Shown: one piece after another, positions 1 to 8,182 of the stretch
How the letters are laid out: every line of letters starts with the position of its first letter
Position numbering within the stretch: position 1 is the first letter of the stretch
Source of the DNA: Oscillospiraceae bacterium
Lineage (GTDB): Bacteria > Bacillota > Clostridia > Oscillospirales > Ruminococcaceae
Direction of reading: 5' to 3'
Length of the DNA stretch: 45,164 nt
Assembly (NCBI GenBank): GCA_900770285.1
Contig: CAAGJO010000026.1
Location: forward strand, 1 to 45,164
Made by a program: the position numbers and the translations under genes
The notes under the pieces: model-generated
What the model was told of the DNA's origin: nothing
The model's database searches: none
Seen by the model: the letters and a program-made list of their open reading frames with translations, nothing else

Positions 1-119
1 GAGGGAGAAGAGACTAATCACATCGGAATCGTGCTTTCAGGGGCAGTACAGATTGTCAGAAATGATTACTACGGAAACCGAAGTATTATTACGCATATTA
101 AGCCTCAGCAGATATTCGC
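1..119. repeat. Terminal direct repeat, left copy (circle closure)
   Basis: These 119 bases are identical, base for base, to 45046-45164 at the other end of the window. The overlap lies inside a Crp/Fnr-type gene whose reading frame continues without a break when the two ends are joined. The simplest reading is that the window is a linearised circle (or circular assembly path) of 45,045 bp with one redundant k-mer-sized overlap. The exact length of 119 is typical of a de Bruijn assembly word size, which is inference. Confidence 0.95.
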
Positions 120-540
120 TGAGGTATTCGCTTTTGCCGAAATAAGAGCCATGCCTGTAAACGTAATTTCAACTTGCAAAAGCAGAATAATGCTTATTGA
201 TCTGAAGAATCTTTTAAATGATTTTATAGACGGAAACGCTATTTATGCAAAGCTAACAAATAATCTGCTCAGACTGATAACCGAAAAAAATCTTAAGCTG
301 AATGAAAAAATAGAGATCATTTCCAAACGCACTACACGAGAAAAAATTATGGCTTTTTTAATATCACAATCTAAGCTGAACCAAAGTAAGACATTCACCA
401 TACCCTATGACCGACAGGGACTTGCCGATTTTCTTGAGGTAGACCGTAGTGCAATGTCAGCGGAAATAAGCAAGCTACGAGAAGAAGGAATATTAGAATC
501 CAACAGATCGAAATTCAAACTGATAAGAAAATTTGAATAA
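1..540 (+). CDS. Crp/Fnr family transcriptional regulator, 3' portion
   Basis: This is the larger part of a cyclic-nucleotide-binding-fold regulator whose start lies at 44914 at the far end of the window. Joined across the repeat, the gene is 672 nt and encodes 223 aa, the usual length for Crp/Fnr proteins. The N-terminal half is the cNMP-like beta-barrel and the C-terminal 70 residues hold a winged HTH (DRQGLADFLEVDRSAMSAEI). There is no cysteine cluster of the kind that binds [4Fe-4S] in FNR, so the ligand is unknown. It is divergent from a ferredoxin-like gene at 44099-44800, a pairing common in Clostridia where such regulators control redox or nitrosative-stress genes. The first internal GTG (31) is not a real start. 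Confidence 0.9.
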   Translation, partial: EGEETNHIGIVLSGAVQIVRNDYYGNRSIITHIKPQQIFAEVFAFAEIRAMPVNVISTCKSRIMLIDLKNLLNDFIDGNAIYAKLTNNLLRLITEKNLKLNEKIEIISKRTTREKIMAFLISQSKLNQSKTFTIPYDRQGLADFLEVDRSAMSAEISKLREEGILESNRSKFKLIRKFE

Positions 541-728
541 CAGATAAATTAATCATATATCATAAAAAGCAATTAAGAAGTATTTTTAGAAATATCCATT
601 TATTATTAATTTTATAGAGCAAAAAGAAATCAACAATAAAAGAAAAAGTCTTAAAAACAGCGTAGATACGTTCTCACGATAAGGATACTCGACAGACAGT
701 CAGAACGTATTACAAATTTTCTAACAAA

Positions 729-774
729 ACACCAACGCCCTTGACTTCTTTACGGATATCAAGGGCGTTGGTGT
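729..774 (-). terminator. Rho-independent terminator, 16-bp perfect stem
   Basis: 729-744 and 759-774 are perfect inverted copies (16 bp) around a 14-nt loop. On the minus strand the stem is followed by a T-rich stretch, so it terminates the two-gene minus-strand unit ending at 812. A second, weaker inverted repeat (666-674 with 702-710) lies between here and the end of the Crp/Fnr gene and could stop the plus-strand transcript. Confidence 0.85.
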
Positions 775-811
775 ACAATCGGCTCTTTCTTGCTTTGAAA
801 CGCTTTGTATG

Positions 812-1426
812 TTATACCTCGAAATTTTCATAACCATCACGAATTCGGTCAATTATACCCTTAAGCAGACAATTATCTGTATTTATATCATAATTTCTGT
901 AATCCCATTCGGGAACGTTATCGAATCCGCTGCTTGAGTAAAAAATCCAGGAATGACCGTCAGCGTCAGTTTTCTTAATCACTTCAAGAAGCTCAAATGC
1001 AGGCATATCATCAACAATACCTCGCCCTGCACCGTCAAGGATTTTGGGGTAAGCACGACCGTGTCCTTTTGGCATATCACCGATTTCCAGAAGTTCGATA
1101 TTAAAGACCTGCTCACAGCCAAAATCGTAGGTCATTTCAATAGTATCGCCAATATTCATACCAAGCTTTCCAATTTTGTAAAGTCCAAGCACATCGTAAG
1201 GTTCATCTTCATTGTAAGGCAGATCCTCGAAATCTTCCTCTGTCAGAAAAAATGTTGTACCCTTGTATTTCATCTCAAATAAGTGATATGCCATAGTATC
1301 AAAGGTTGCCAGCACCATATAACCAAGCTCGGCAAGAGTGTAATTTGATGAAACAGCAGTTGTCCGCCATATTTTGTTGTCGCAGTCTGCGTAGGTGACT
1401 TTAAATGTGTAAATTTGTACTGCCAT
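812..1426 (-). CDS. PRiA4_ORF3-like (pRiA4b ORF-3 family) protein
   Basis: This 204-aa protein matches the pattern of the pRiA4b ORF-3 family (PF07929), also seen as a passenger near IS1096-like elements. It opens with a beta strand of the type IYTFKVTYAD followed by IWRTTAVSSNYTLAELG. It then has an aromatic/acidic HLFEM region, the characteristic TYDFGCEQVFNIELLEI strand and a PKILDGAGRG loop. The biochemical role of the family is not known. The gene starts 16 bases after the stop of the upstream gene and has an RBS (GAGGT), so the two are co-transcribed. It is typical of accessory or mobile regions. Confidence 0.8.
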   Translation of the reverse strand: MAVQIYTFKVTYADCDNKIWRTTAVSSNYTLAELGYMVLATFDTMAYHLFEMKYKGTTFFLTEEDFEDLPYNEDEPYDVLGLYKIGKLGMNIGDTIEMTYDFGCEQVFNIELLEIGDMPKGHGRAYPKILDGAGRGIVDDMPAFELLEVIKKTDADGHSWIFYSSSGFDNVPEWDYRNYDINTDNCLLKGIIDRIRDGYENFEV

Positions 1427-1442
1427 ATATTTTACCTCGTTA

Positions 1443-2003
1443 TTAATTTATTGAGAACTTATTTTCAATAAAATATCTGTACTCAGGGTGTTCAATAGCA
1501 TTTTCATACTCTTGCTTCATAATATTGGCTATCCATTTCTGTTTATCTTCATTCATCTGCTCAAAACATGTTACTCTGATAAGTCCGTTTGCTTCTGCTT
1601 TTTTTATTTCTTCGTAAGCGTCCTCGACAAATTCACAGCTCGAAACCTTTACTGCTTCTCTTGAGGTAATCGCATAGGGAACACTTATGTTATCGCCCGA
1701 ACTGTTAACGTGTTTGGCGGAATAAATATATCCAGATACTCCCTTGTAAGTTTCAAGTAAAGCATTTGGATAGTATTCTTCCAAAACAAGAATGCCATTG
1801 TTATCAAAGCCATAACTTGCCCATTTATGCCAAACACCCGAATATGCAAAGCCTGTTTCCTTACAGAATTTCTCAACGGCGTTACTTAAATACACGAGTA
1901 CGTTTTCTCGCTTTTCCGAGAAATAAATCAAAGGAATATTGTGGTTTGAAGTTCTCGGTTCAAGCAGCTTTATTCCTTTAACCGAAGAAGCGTGATAAAA
2001 CAT
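1443..2003 (-). CDS. Conserved hypothetical protein
   Basis: This is a 186-aa soluble protein with no signal peptide or membrane segment. It begins MFYHASSVKGIKLLEPR and contains PLIYFSEKRENVLVYLSNAVEKF. I recognise it only as the kind of small conserved protein common in Clostridia and cannot assign a fold or activity. The N-terminal form (FYHAS... LEPR ... P.IYFS) resembles uncharacterised proteins that sit beside phosphatases. Here its ATG overlaps by one base the stop codon of a HAD-phosphatase remnant (TGATG at 2005-2001), evidence that it was once translationally coupled to an intact HAD gene. Confidence 0.6.
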   Translation of the reverse strand: MFYHASSVKGIKLLEPRTSNHNIPLIYFSEKRENVLVYLSNAVEKFCKETGFAYSGVWHKWASYGFDNNGILVLEEYYPNALLETYKGVSGYIYSAKHVNSSGDNISVPYAITSREAVKVSSCEFVEDAYEEIKKAEANGLIRVTCFEQMNEDKQKWIANIMKQEYENAIEHPEYRYFIENKFSIN

Positions 2004-2167
2004 CAGAACACCTCCAAAACCTTTTGTAACCTGTCAACTACATAATCCGCCTTCTGATACTCATTAATGGGCTGCTGATATATACTGAATCCCTGCTTTA
2101 CCCATATAGTTCTCATACCAAGCCTGTTCGTTTGGGGATAAGTCCACGGTGACTTGTTATGTAGAGA
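2003..2167 (-). pseudogene. HAD-family hydrolase, C-terminal remnant
   Basis: In frame on the minus strand, 54 codons end with the stop that overlaps the next start. The peptide reads NRLGMRTIWVKQGFSIYQ, then an ADYVVDRLQKVLEVF tail, as in the end of HAD-IA hydrolases (gly-met-x-thr-ile-trp-val before the last helix). The catalytic N-terminal part is missing; an in-frame TGA lies immediately upstream at 2168-2170. The remnant abuts a signal-peptide fragment in another frame, so a deletion fused two unrelated genes here. Confidence 0.6.
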
Positions 2168-2270
2168 TCATATGTATTACTAGGAGTAGCTGCACTTGCA
2201 CCTATTGCCATTGAAGCTGCCATAATCATCGCACAACTCATAGCTGTGATTTTTTTAAGAATTTTCTCAT
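2113..2270 (-). pseudogene. Secreted-protein gene, 5' fragment (frameshifted)
   Basis: From the ATG at 2270 the minus strand encodes MRKFLKK and then, after a one-base contraction in a run of A (seven present, eight needed), continues in the next frame. That continuation is a classic signal peptide, with ITAMSCAMIMAASMAIGASA before a probable cleavage site and then ATPSNTYDLYI. The reading soon runs into the HAD remnant in the wrong frame and stops at 2113-2115. It appears to be the beginning of a lost secreted protein whose promoter remains. Confidence 0.55.
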
Positions 2271-2332
2271 TTTACATTAAATCTCTTTCATTCTGTATTT
2301 TTCAATTAACGGTCGACTATTAATTTAATACA

Positions 2333-2361
2333 GTTATACCATATAAATGCAATTGTGTCAA
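2333..2361 (-). promoter_or_regulatory. Sigma-A promoter (TTGACA-17-TATAAC)
   Basis: On the minus strand a perfect -35 TTGACA (2356-2361) is separated by 17 bases from TATAAC (2333-2338). It is positioned for the broken secreted-protein gene. Because no terminator is obvious downstream, it probably now drives the genes at 1443-2003 and 812-1426. Confidence 0.75.
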
Positions 2362-2520
2362 TATGCGATTAATTGAATTGTAAAGATTTCTTATTTTGTA
2401 TAATAAAAGATAAAATAACAATAAAAAACATCAGTTGACTATTTATTATGATTTAAGCAGCAAATTAAATAATTGCATCCAATATGCTCAATCGGTTCTG
2501 TTATCCTTATGGTGATTAAT

Positions 2521-3166
2521 TGTTATCTCCGTACTTGAAAAAATAGATGATAGTCCGGAAAGCATATTAATGGAATCCGTTATTCAGGGAGTCAATGAGT
2601 ATTATTCCAGAAATCTGGCAAGAGAAGAACATGCAATCATAGCAGCAACATATACTATTCCTATAACTGCACTTCAAGAAACAGCGGAAAAGGAAGCTGC
2701 GGAAGCAAAGGAATATCAAAAAAATATATTGAAATTGAAATTCTGAAATACCTGAAAGATTATATTTTCAACGAAGAAAGAATAGTGCTTATCATATCAG
2801 AAATGAATGATTATATGAACGAAAGAGACAATAAAAGTAAATATATGATTGCAAAATTAGAAAAAGAGATCAAAGATATTACCAATGAAGGTGATAAACT
2901 TACTGATCTGATTTTAGAAACCAATAATAAATTTCTTCTAAAAAAAACTGGATGCTCTTGCTGAGCAAAAAGACAAGCTTGAATATGAATTAAGTTTATA
3001 TAAAGAAAACGATGAACAGGCAAAACTAACTGAAAAAAACATAAGAGAAGCAATAAAAATTGCCCAAGATCTGTTTATCTCAGGCAAAAGTTATAACGTT
3101 GATTATTTAGTTTCCGAATTTATTGAACGTATTGATGTTTTTGATAATCAGTTAATGTCAAAATAA
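2521..3166 (+). pseudogene. Large serine recombinase, decayed and internally deleted
   Basis: The first part encodes SPESILMESVIQGVNEYYS then RNLARE, the hallmark end of the resolvase catalytic domain of large serine recombinases. The recombinase and zinc-ribbon domains are missing. The second part, in another frame, encodes the typical C-terminal coiled coil (KLEKEIKDITNEGDKL ... LDALAEQKDKLEYELSLYKE) and tail. There are at least two frame breaks: a stop near 2745 and an extra A in the poly-A run near 2945. It is a remnant of an integrated element next to tRNA-Pro. Confidence 0.75.
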
Positions 3167-3172
3167 AAGCAA

Positions 3173-3210
3173 ATCCTGTTTTCTCCATAAGCAATAAGAA
3201 AAAACAGGAT
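3173..3210 (-). terminator. Terminator downstream of tRNA-Pro
   Basis: An inverted repeat (3173-3182 with 3201-3210, ATCCTGTTTT) lies just past the 3' end of the tRNA. It is followed on the minus strand by a T-rich tract. Confidence 0.65.
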
Positions 3211-3223
3211 AATGTGCATAAGA

Positions 3224-3300
3224 TGGTCGAGGTGACGGGACTTGAACCCACGGCCTCTGCGTCCCGAACGCAGCGCTCTACCAAACTGAGCCACACCTCG
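3224..3300 (-). tRNA. tRNA-Pro (anticodon CGG)
   Basis: The minus strand folds into a complete cloverleaf of 77 nt including an encoded CCA (3226-3224). The acceptor stem CGAGGTG pairs with CACCTCG. The anticodon stem CTGCG/CGCAG holds the loop TTCGGGA, giving anticodon CGG (proline). The T arm GTGGG-TTCAAGT-CCCGT is intact. A recombinase remnant lies immediately to the left, consistent with tRNA-associated integration. Confidence 0.95.
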
Positions 3301-3689
3301 ATAATATAGTATTATAACATATACATTCTAAAAAGTCAATACAAAAAAATAAAATTTCCATTACATGTGTAGGTTTACAATAGAAGCGGTACAGTTAATA
3401 ATAAAAGTCCGCTAAAAAGCAATAAGCTAATTAACGGACTACATTTATAAACTTATAAGGTTAAATTAACAGCCCCTACATAAGTTTCATAAATTTAATT
3501 ATAATTATACTAGAAAAAATAAATATGAATAAATGTTTTATTAGATTAATTGTCTTTACCTGATTCTTAATTGAATTGCATCAACTATGCACATTCTGAC
3601 GTAAGTTTACCTTTTATATGAATTTTTCGCCTATAAATAAGGGCTTTTTAAAATCTATTCATATATTATTTTAATATATAACAAGTATC
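3301..3689. other. Intergenic region, 389 bp, AT-rich with foldable repeat
   Basis: No gene is seen. 3405-3442 contains an imperfect hairpin (AGTCCG ... CGGACT), flanked further out by complementary ATGT..AGG and CCTACAT segments near 3365 and 3475. The 23-mer at 3373-3395 recurs, with one indel and one substitution, at 37033-37054. A weak inverted repeat with long loop at 3616-3675 may end the dapB transcript. Confidence 0.5.
3373..3395. repeat. Dispersed short repeat, copy 1
   Basis: The segment GTTTACAATAGAAGCGGTAC followed by AGT is nearly the same as 37033-37054. Both copies are intergenic and flanked by complementary bases. Two copies only are visible here, so family status is inference. 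Confidence 0.45.
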
Positions 3690-4448
3690 TTATTTTGCTT
3701 TAATCAGGTCGCTCATTTCATAAATTCCGGCAGACTTATCAGCAAGAAATACTGCTGCATTTACAGCTCCCACAGCAAAAACCGACTTTGAATGAGCCTC
3801 ATGTTTAAGAGAAATCACTTCGTCACGTCCGGCAAAAATAATCTCATGTTCACCAACGATAGTACCGCCTCTTATAGAATGGATTCCAATTTCGTTTGGC
3901 GTTCTCTTTGCCCTTACAGAATGACGGTCATATACATAGTTATACTTATTGTCAGCCTCTTCATTGATAGCATTTGCAAGCATTATTGCAGTGCCGCTTG
4001 GTGCATCGATTTTCTGATTATGATGTTTTTCCAAGATTTCAATATCAAACTGGCCCCCAAGAATATCCACTGCACGTTTTGCTAAATCGGCAAGCAAATT
4101 AATTCCCAAAGACATATTAAATGTAAAGAACACAGGAATGCTTTCAGCAGCTTTATTTATTTTTTCAATCTGCTCATCTGAATAACCTGTAGTTGCAATA
4201 ACAACTGCAACACCGTTTGTCATACAATAATTCAGCAAATCGTCAAGAAGTGACGGATGAGAAAAGTCAATTACCACATCAGGTTTTTCCGGAACATCTG
4301 CAAACTTTTCTACAACAGGAAAATCTGCATACTGTTCAGCAAACTTATCAATACCGACAATAGTTTCTGCATCGTCACGGTTTTTAACTATGTCACTTAT
4401 AACTCTGCCCATTTTTCCACAGGCACCACTAATTGCAATTCTGGTCAT
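3690..4448 (-). CDS. dapB: 4-hydroxy-tetrahydrodipicolinate reductase
   Basis: DapB reduces 4-hydroxy-tetrahydrodipicolinate with NAD(P)H in the diaminopimelate/lysine pathway in the cytosol. The 252-aa protein has the Rossmann glycine motif GACGKMG near the start, the ATTGYS nucleotide-site loop near residue 85, FNMSLGINLL, and the catalytic signature EKHHNQKIDAPSGTA with the conserved His-His and Lys. Length matches short Firmicute DapB proteins. It follows dapA by 56 bases, but a terminator hairpin lies between them, so dapB is probably transcribed at a reduced level from the asd-dapA promoter or from its own. RBS is AAAGGAC. Confidence 0.97.
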   Translation of the reverse strand: MTRIAISGACGKMGRVISDIVKNRDDAETIVGIDKFAEQYADFPVVEKFADVPEKPDVVIDFSHPSLLDDLLNYCMTNGVAVVIATTGYSDEQIEKINKAAESIPVFFTFNMSLGINLLADLAKRAVDILGGQFDIEILEKHHNQKIDAPSGTAIMLANAINEEADNKYNYVYDRHSVRAKRTPNEIGIHSIRGGTIVGEHEIIFAGRDEVISLKHEAHSKSVFAVGAVNAAVFLADKSAGIYEMSDLIKAK

Positions 4449-4476
4449 AGCGTAAACGTCCTTTCTTTAAAAACAA

Positions 4477-4499
4477 TAGGGCGAAATTTTTTCGCCCTA
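4477..4499 (-). terminator. Intercistronic hairpin between dapA and dapB
   Basis: TAGGGCGAAA (4477-4486) is perfectly complementary to 4490-4499 with a three-base loop. On the minus strand it is followed by TTGTTTTTA, so it is a plausible partial terminator attenuating dapB. Confidence 0.7.
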
Positions 4500-4504
4500 C
4501 TAAT

Positions 4505-5395
4505 TTATTTTACCAAGCCAACATTTTTCAGAGAATTATAAAGTCTTTCCCTGTTCTCGTCTGAAAGCTTAACCAATGGAAGTCTTGCAGGACCTGCTTT
4601 AAATCCCATCATATTCATTGCTTCCTTGATTGGAATAGGATTTACATCGCAGAACAAGGCCTTTGTCAAATCAAACAGCTTGAACGCAAGTTCTCTTGCT
4701 TCATCATACTTATTGTCAAGGCAATACTGACAAATATCATGAGTTTCCTTTGGCATACAGTTTGCAAGAACGGAGATAACTCCCTTTCCACCTAATGCCA
4801 TTAACGGAACAATCTGATCATCATTACCTGAATAAATATCAAGACTGTCACCGCAAAGTTCTGCAATTTCAGCGACCTGACTGATATTTCCGCTTGCTTC
4901 TTTAACAGCAACAATGTTATCTACCTTTGCAAGTTCTGCCATTGTCTTAGGCTGAATATTTACGCCTGTTCTTGACGGAATATTATACAGTATAATCGGA
5001 AGATCTACGGCATTTGCAATAGCTGTAAAGTGAGCAATCAAGCCTGCCTGTGATGTCTTATTATAATATGGAGAAACGAGCAGAAGTGCATCTGCACCGC
5101 TCTTTTCAGCTTCTTTTGAAAGATTGATTGCATAATCTGTATGGTTTGAACCTGTTCCTGCAATAACAGGAACTCTCTTATTAACCTTATTTACGCAAAA
5201 ATCAATGCACTTAGTATGCTCTTCATGAGTAAGCGTAGCGCTTTCTCCAGTTGTACCGCAAACAACAATAGCATCTGCACCGTTATCTATGGTATAGTCT
5301 ATAATCCTGCCGAATTCATCAAAGTTAACTGAACCGTCTTCATTCATAGGAGTAATAATTGCAACGCCTGCTCCGGTAAAAATTGTATTTTTCAT
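4505..5395 (-). CDS. dapA: 4-hydroxy-tetrahydrodipicolinate synthase
   Basis: DapA condenses pyruvate with aspartate semialdehyde, the first committed step of lysine/DAP synthesis. The 296-aa TIM barrel shows GTTGES (substrate site), LLVSPYYNKTSQ, YNIPSRTGVN with the catalytic Tyr, and VKEASGN whose Lys (residue 165) forms the Schiff base. I chose the ATG at 5395 (MKNTIFTGAG) because GGAGG lies at 5406-5410 at correct distance; an in-frame start eight codons further upstream would put the RBS inside the gene. It begins 29 bases after the asd stop, so asd-dapA form an operon. Confidence 0.97.
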   Translation of the reverse strand: MKNTIFTGAGVAIITPMNEDGSVNFDEFGRIIDYTIDNGADAIVVCGTTGESATLTHEEHTKCIDFCVNKVNKRVPVIAGTGSNHTDYAINLSKEAEKSGADALLLVSPYYNKTSQAGLIAHFTAIANAVDLPIILYNIPSRTGVNIQPKTMAELAKVDNIVAVKEASGNISQVAEIAELCGDSLDIYSGNDDQIVPLMALGGKGVISVLANCMPKETHDICQYCLDNKYDEARELAFKLFDLTKALFCDVNPIPIKEAMNMMGFKAGPARLPLVKLSDENRERLYNSLKNVGLVK

Positions 5396-5424
5396 TTTAA
5401 TATGACCTCCGAAAATCATATAAA

Positions 5425-6507
5425 TTAATCAAAATAACCTTTTGCAGCCAAAAGCTCAGCCATAAGAACAGCTCCGCCTGCTGCACCTCTCAAAGTATTA
5501 TGTGAAAGGCAAACAAATTTATAGTCATACTGTGAATCTTCACGAAGTCTGCCGATAGAAACAGCCATACCACCTTCAAGATTTCTGTCAAGCTTAGACT
5601 GAGGACGGTCATCTTCTGTGAAATAATGAATAAACTGCTTTGGTGCTGAAGGAAGTTCAAGTTCCTGAGGAACACCGCTGAAGTTTTTCCATTCTTCAAG
5701 AATCTCTTCCTTTGAAGGTTTATTTTTGAATGATACGAAAACAGCTGCTGTATGTCCGTCAGAAACAGGTACTCTGAGGCACTGTGTTGTAATTGAAGGT
5801 TCTGTTGCATTTACAATCTTATCGCCTTCAACATGACCCCATATCTTAAGAGGTTCCTGCTCGGATTTTTCTTCTTCTCCCCCGATAAACGGAATAACAT
5901 TATCCAGAATTTCAGGAAAAGTTTTAAAAGTCTTGCCTGCGCCTGAAATAGCCTGATATGTACAAGCCAAAGCTTTTGTTACTCCGAATTTCTTATGAAG
6001 AGGATGAAGCGCCGGAACATAGCTCTGCAGTGAGCAGTTTGACTTAACGGCAATAAATCCTCTCTTTGTACCAAGACGCTTTTTCTGAGCCTCGATGATT
6101 TCAATATGTTCTGGGTTAATTTCAGGAACAACCATTGGAACATCAGGAGTTCCTCTATGAGCCGAGTTATTGGAAACTACAGGACATTCTGCCTTAGCAT
6201 AAGCCTCTTCAAGCTTTCTGATTTCATCCTTTGGCATATTAACTGCACAGAAAACGAAGTCAACCATTGAAGCAATCTTTTCAATATCAGCTGTTGCATC
6301 CATAACTGTAAGCTCGCCGATTTTTTCAGGAAGCGGTTCTGTCATAGCCCATTTTTCCCCTATAGCATCTTTAAGCTTTTTGCCTGCTGAACGCGGTGAT
6401 GCAGCTACGCAAACAACATTGAACCAAGGATGCTTATCAAGGAGCAGAGAAAATCTCTGTCCTACCATACCTGTTGCTCCGATAATACCTACATTATACT
6501 TCTTCAT
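5425..6507 (-). CDS. asd: Aspartate-semialdehyde dehydrogenase (archaeal/fungal type)
   Basis: Asd reduces aspartyl phosphate to aspartate semialdehyde using NADPH, feeding the DAP and threonine/methionine branches. The 360-aa sequence has the Rossmann motif GATGMVGQRF at residues 10-19, the nucleophile Cys158 in KSNCSLQ, and the late GHTAAVFV and GGMAVSIGRLRED segments. These, and the length, match the archaeal/fungal subfamily rather than the E. coli type, a usual finding in Ruminococcus relatives. It is the first gene of the asd-dapA(-dapB) unit. No aspartokinase gene is linked. Confidence 0.95.
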   Translation of the reverse strand: MKKYNVGIIGATGMVGQRFSLLLDKHPWFNVVCVAASPRSAGKKLKDAIGEKWAMTEPLPEKIGELTVMDATADIEKIASMVDFVFCAVNMPKDEIRKLEEAYAKAECPVVSNNSAHRGTPDVPMVVPEINPEHIEIIEAQKKRLGTKRGFIAVKSNCSLQSYVPALHPLHKKFGVTKALACTYQAISGAGKTFKTFPEILDNVIPFIGGEEEKSEQEPLKIWGHVEGDKIVNATEPSITTQCLRVPVSDGHTAAVFVSFKNKPSKEEILEEWKNFSGVPQELELPSAPKQFIHYFTEDDRPQSKLDRNLEGGMAVSIGRLREDSQYDYKFVCLSHNTLRGAAGGAVLMAELLAAKGYFD

Positions 6508-6860
6508 GATCTAAAAACCCCTTTATTCAAGTTTTACAAAATTAGCAATCAATAGTCTTATGTTTTGCATAAAACATAAAAAATGTGCAAATATCAAAAA
6601 AATTGGTTGAAAACCAAACAATCATACAATATAATAATAATATTGGATTATTTTATATAGCACTATCAATGATGCTATATCACAGATATTGCCGTGCTTA
6701 AACACAAGAACGCAAGATATATAGCAAAATCATAACAATTCTAATTACAATATAATTTTATGATACCAAATTAGTTTTGATATGTCAAGATAATTCTAAA
6801 GGATTTTATTAACATTTTGTAAACTTGTGTCAAATTCAAACTAAGATAGGAAGTAAAAAA
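6508..6860. other. Divergent intergenic region between asd and queA
   Basis: These 353 bases are very AT-rich and contain no gene. An inverted repeat ATATAGCA/TGCTATAT (6655-6662 with 6673-6680) could be an operator, and a small stem TTGGTT/AACCAA lies at 6603-6616. I looked for the conserved core of a lysine riboswitch upstream of asd and did not find it. Promoter elements are plausible but not clear enough to assign. Confidence 0.5.
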
Positions 6861-7907
6861 ATGCTTGACTTAAATAATATGACCAAATCGGATTTTTATT
6901 ATGATTTACCTGATGAGCTTATTGCCCAGCACCCCATTGAACCTAGAAATGCTTCAAGACTTATGAAGATTGACAGGCATACAGGAGAAATTGAGCACAG
7001 CCATTTCTATAATTTATGCGATTATCTCAAAAAGGGTGACTTGCTTGTTCTCAATGATTCACGAGTTATTCCTGCGAGAATATACGGCGAAAAAGCGGAC
7101 AACGGCTCGTTTATAGAGTTTCTCCTCCTTGAGCAGAAAAGCAATATGGAATGGGAAATTCTCTGCCGTCCGGGAAAAAAGGCAAAGATCGGCACTGAAT
7201 TCATATTCGGCAGAGGAAAACTCAAAGCCGTTATCACTGACATTCTGGAGGACGGAAACCGAATTGCAAAATTTGAATGCGAAAATAATTTCTTTGCAAC
7301 CCTTGATGAGATAGGTCAAATGCCATTACCGCCGTATATAAAGGAAAAGCTGGAAGACAAAGAGCGTTATCAGACAGTTTACTCCAACGAGGTAGGTTCA
7401 TGTGCAGCTCCTACGGCAGGACTGCACTTTACAAAGGAAATGCTTACGGACATTCAGAATCGGGGAATCAACATTGCCTATGTCACCCTTCACGTTGGTT
7501 TAGGAACATTCCGACCTGTCAAAGAAGAAAAGGTGCTTGAGCACAAAATGCACCGGGAACATTATGATCTTCCGAAAGAAACCGCCGACCTTATAAACAA
7601 AACAAAAGCAGAGGGCGGACGGGTTATCTCCGTAGGCACAACATCATGCAGAACTCTTGAAAGCGTTGCCACATTCAACGACGGGAAAATTGTTCCCTGC
7701 GACGGTTACACAGATATTTTCATTTATCCCGGATATAAATTCAAGGTACTTGATGGACTTATCACCAACTTCCACCTGCCTGAAAGCACCCTTATAATGC
7801 TTGTTTCGGCATTTCTGGGTTACGACAAAACTATGAACGCATATAAAACTGCCGTTGAGGAAAAGTATAGATTTTTCTCATTCGGCGACAGCATGATTAT
7901 TATATAA
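6861..7907 (+). CDS. queA: S-adenosylmethionine:tRNA ribosyltransferase-isomerase
   Basis: QueA transfers and isomerises the ribosyl moiety of SAM onto preQ1 at position 34 of tRNA, giving epoxyqueuosine. The 348-aa protein has the family signatures DFYYDLPDELIAQHP, LVLNDSRVIPARI, GQMPLPPYI, SCAAPTAGLHFT, VTLHVGLGTFRPV and ITNFHLPESTLIMLVSAF. I place the start at ATG 6861 with AGGAAG upstream; an upstream in-frame TTG at 6825 lacks an RBS. It is the first of the plus-strand run that also contains tgt, the enzyme of the preceding step in queuosine synthesis. Confidence 0.97.
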   Translation: MLDLNNMTKSDFYYDLPDELIAQHPIEPRNASRLMKIDRHTGEIEHSHFYNLCDYLKKGDLLVLNDSRVIPARIYGEKADNGSFIEFLLLEQKSNMEWEILCRPGKKAKIGTEFIFGRGKLKAVITDILEDGNRIAKFECENNFFATLDEIGQMPLPPYIKEKLEDKERYQTVYSNEVGSCAAPTAGLHFTKEMLTDIQNRGINIAYVTLHVGLGTFRPVKEEKVLEHKMHREHYDLPKETADLINKTKAEGGRVISVGTTSCRTLESVATFNDGKIVPCDGYTDIFIYPGYKFKVLDGLITNFHLPESTLIMLVSAFLGYDKTMNAYKTAVEEKYRFFSFGDSMIII

Positions 7908-7941
7908 ATTCGGACTCACAGAGATTGTAATTGATGAACAG

Positions 7942-8119
7942 TTGAGGGAAACCCTTTTAAAAAAGGGTTCTCCCTCAAACTCCCTTCCTAAAATTTTTAA
8001 AGATTTTTTTCATTGGGGCAAAAGCCCCAAATGAAAAAAATAATTAGAAGTCTTTGGAATAGGGGTAATCTTAGCTATGCACGATAGGGGAAGAACCTTT
8101 CTTCAGAAAGGTTTGCCCC
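7942..8119 (+). repeat. Composite intergenic repeat of three hairpins
   Basis: Three consecutive inverted repeats fill the gap between queA and the PAS gene. The first is 7942-7978 (TTGAGGGA...AACCC with complement), the second 8003-8040 (GGGGC/GCCCC extended by A/T arms and flanked by poly-T and poly-A) and the third 8087-8119 (GGGGAAGAACCTTTC with complement). The second has the form of a bidirectional terminator. The bases around the first two (CTCCCTCAAACTCCCTTCC) resemble dispersed intergenic elements I know from Ruminococcus-like genomes; that identity is recollection, not a search. Confidence 0.65.
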
Positions 8120-8182
8120 GATTGATAACCAAGTATAATCCCTGTAAATTCTGATTGATATAATAGAGGGAGGGCGGAAAGA

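Noticed and set aside
953..1282. Plus-strand open frame of 109 codons
   Set aside because: It is antisense to the PRiA4_ORF3-like gene, which has family motifs and an RBS.
6508..6860. Lysine riboswitch upstream of asd
   Set aside because: The conserved core and the five-stem layout were not found; only a short dyad is present.
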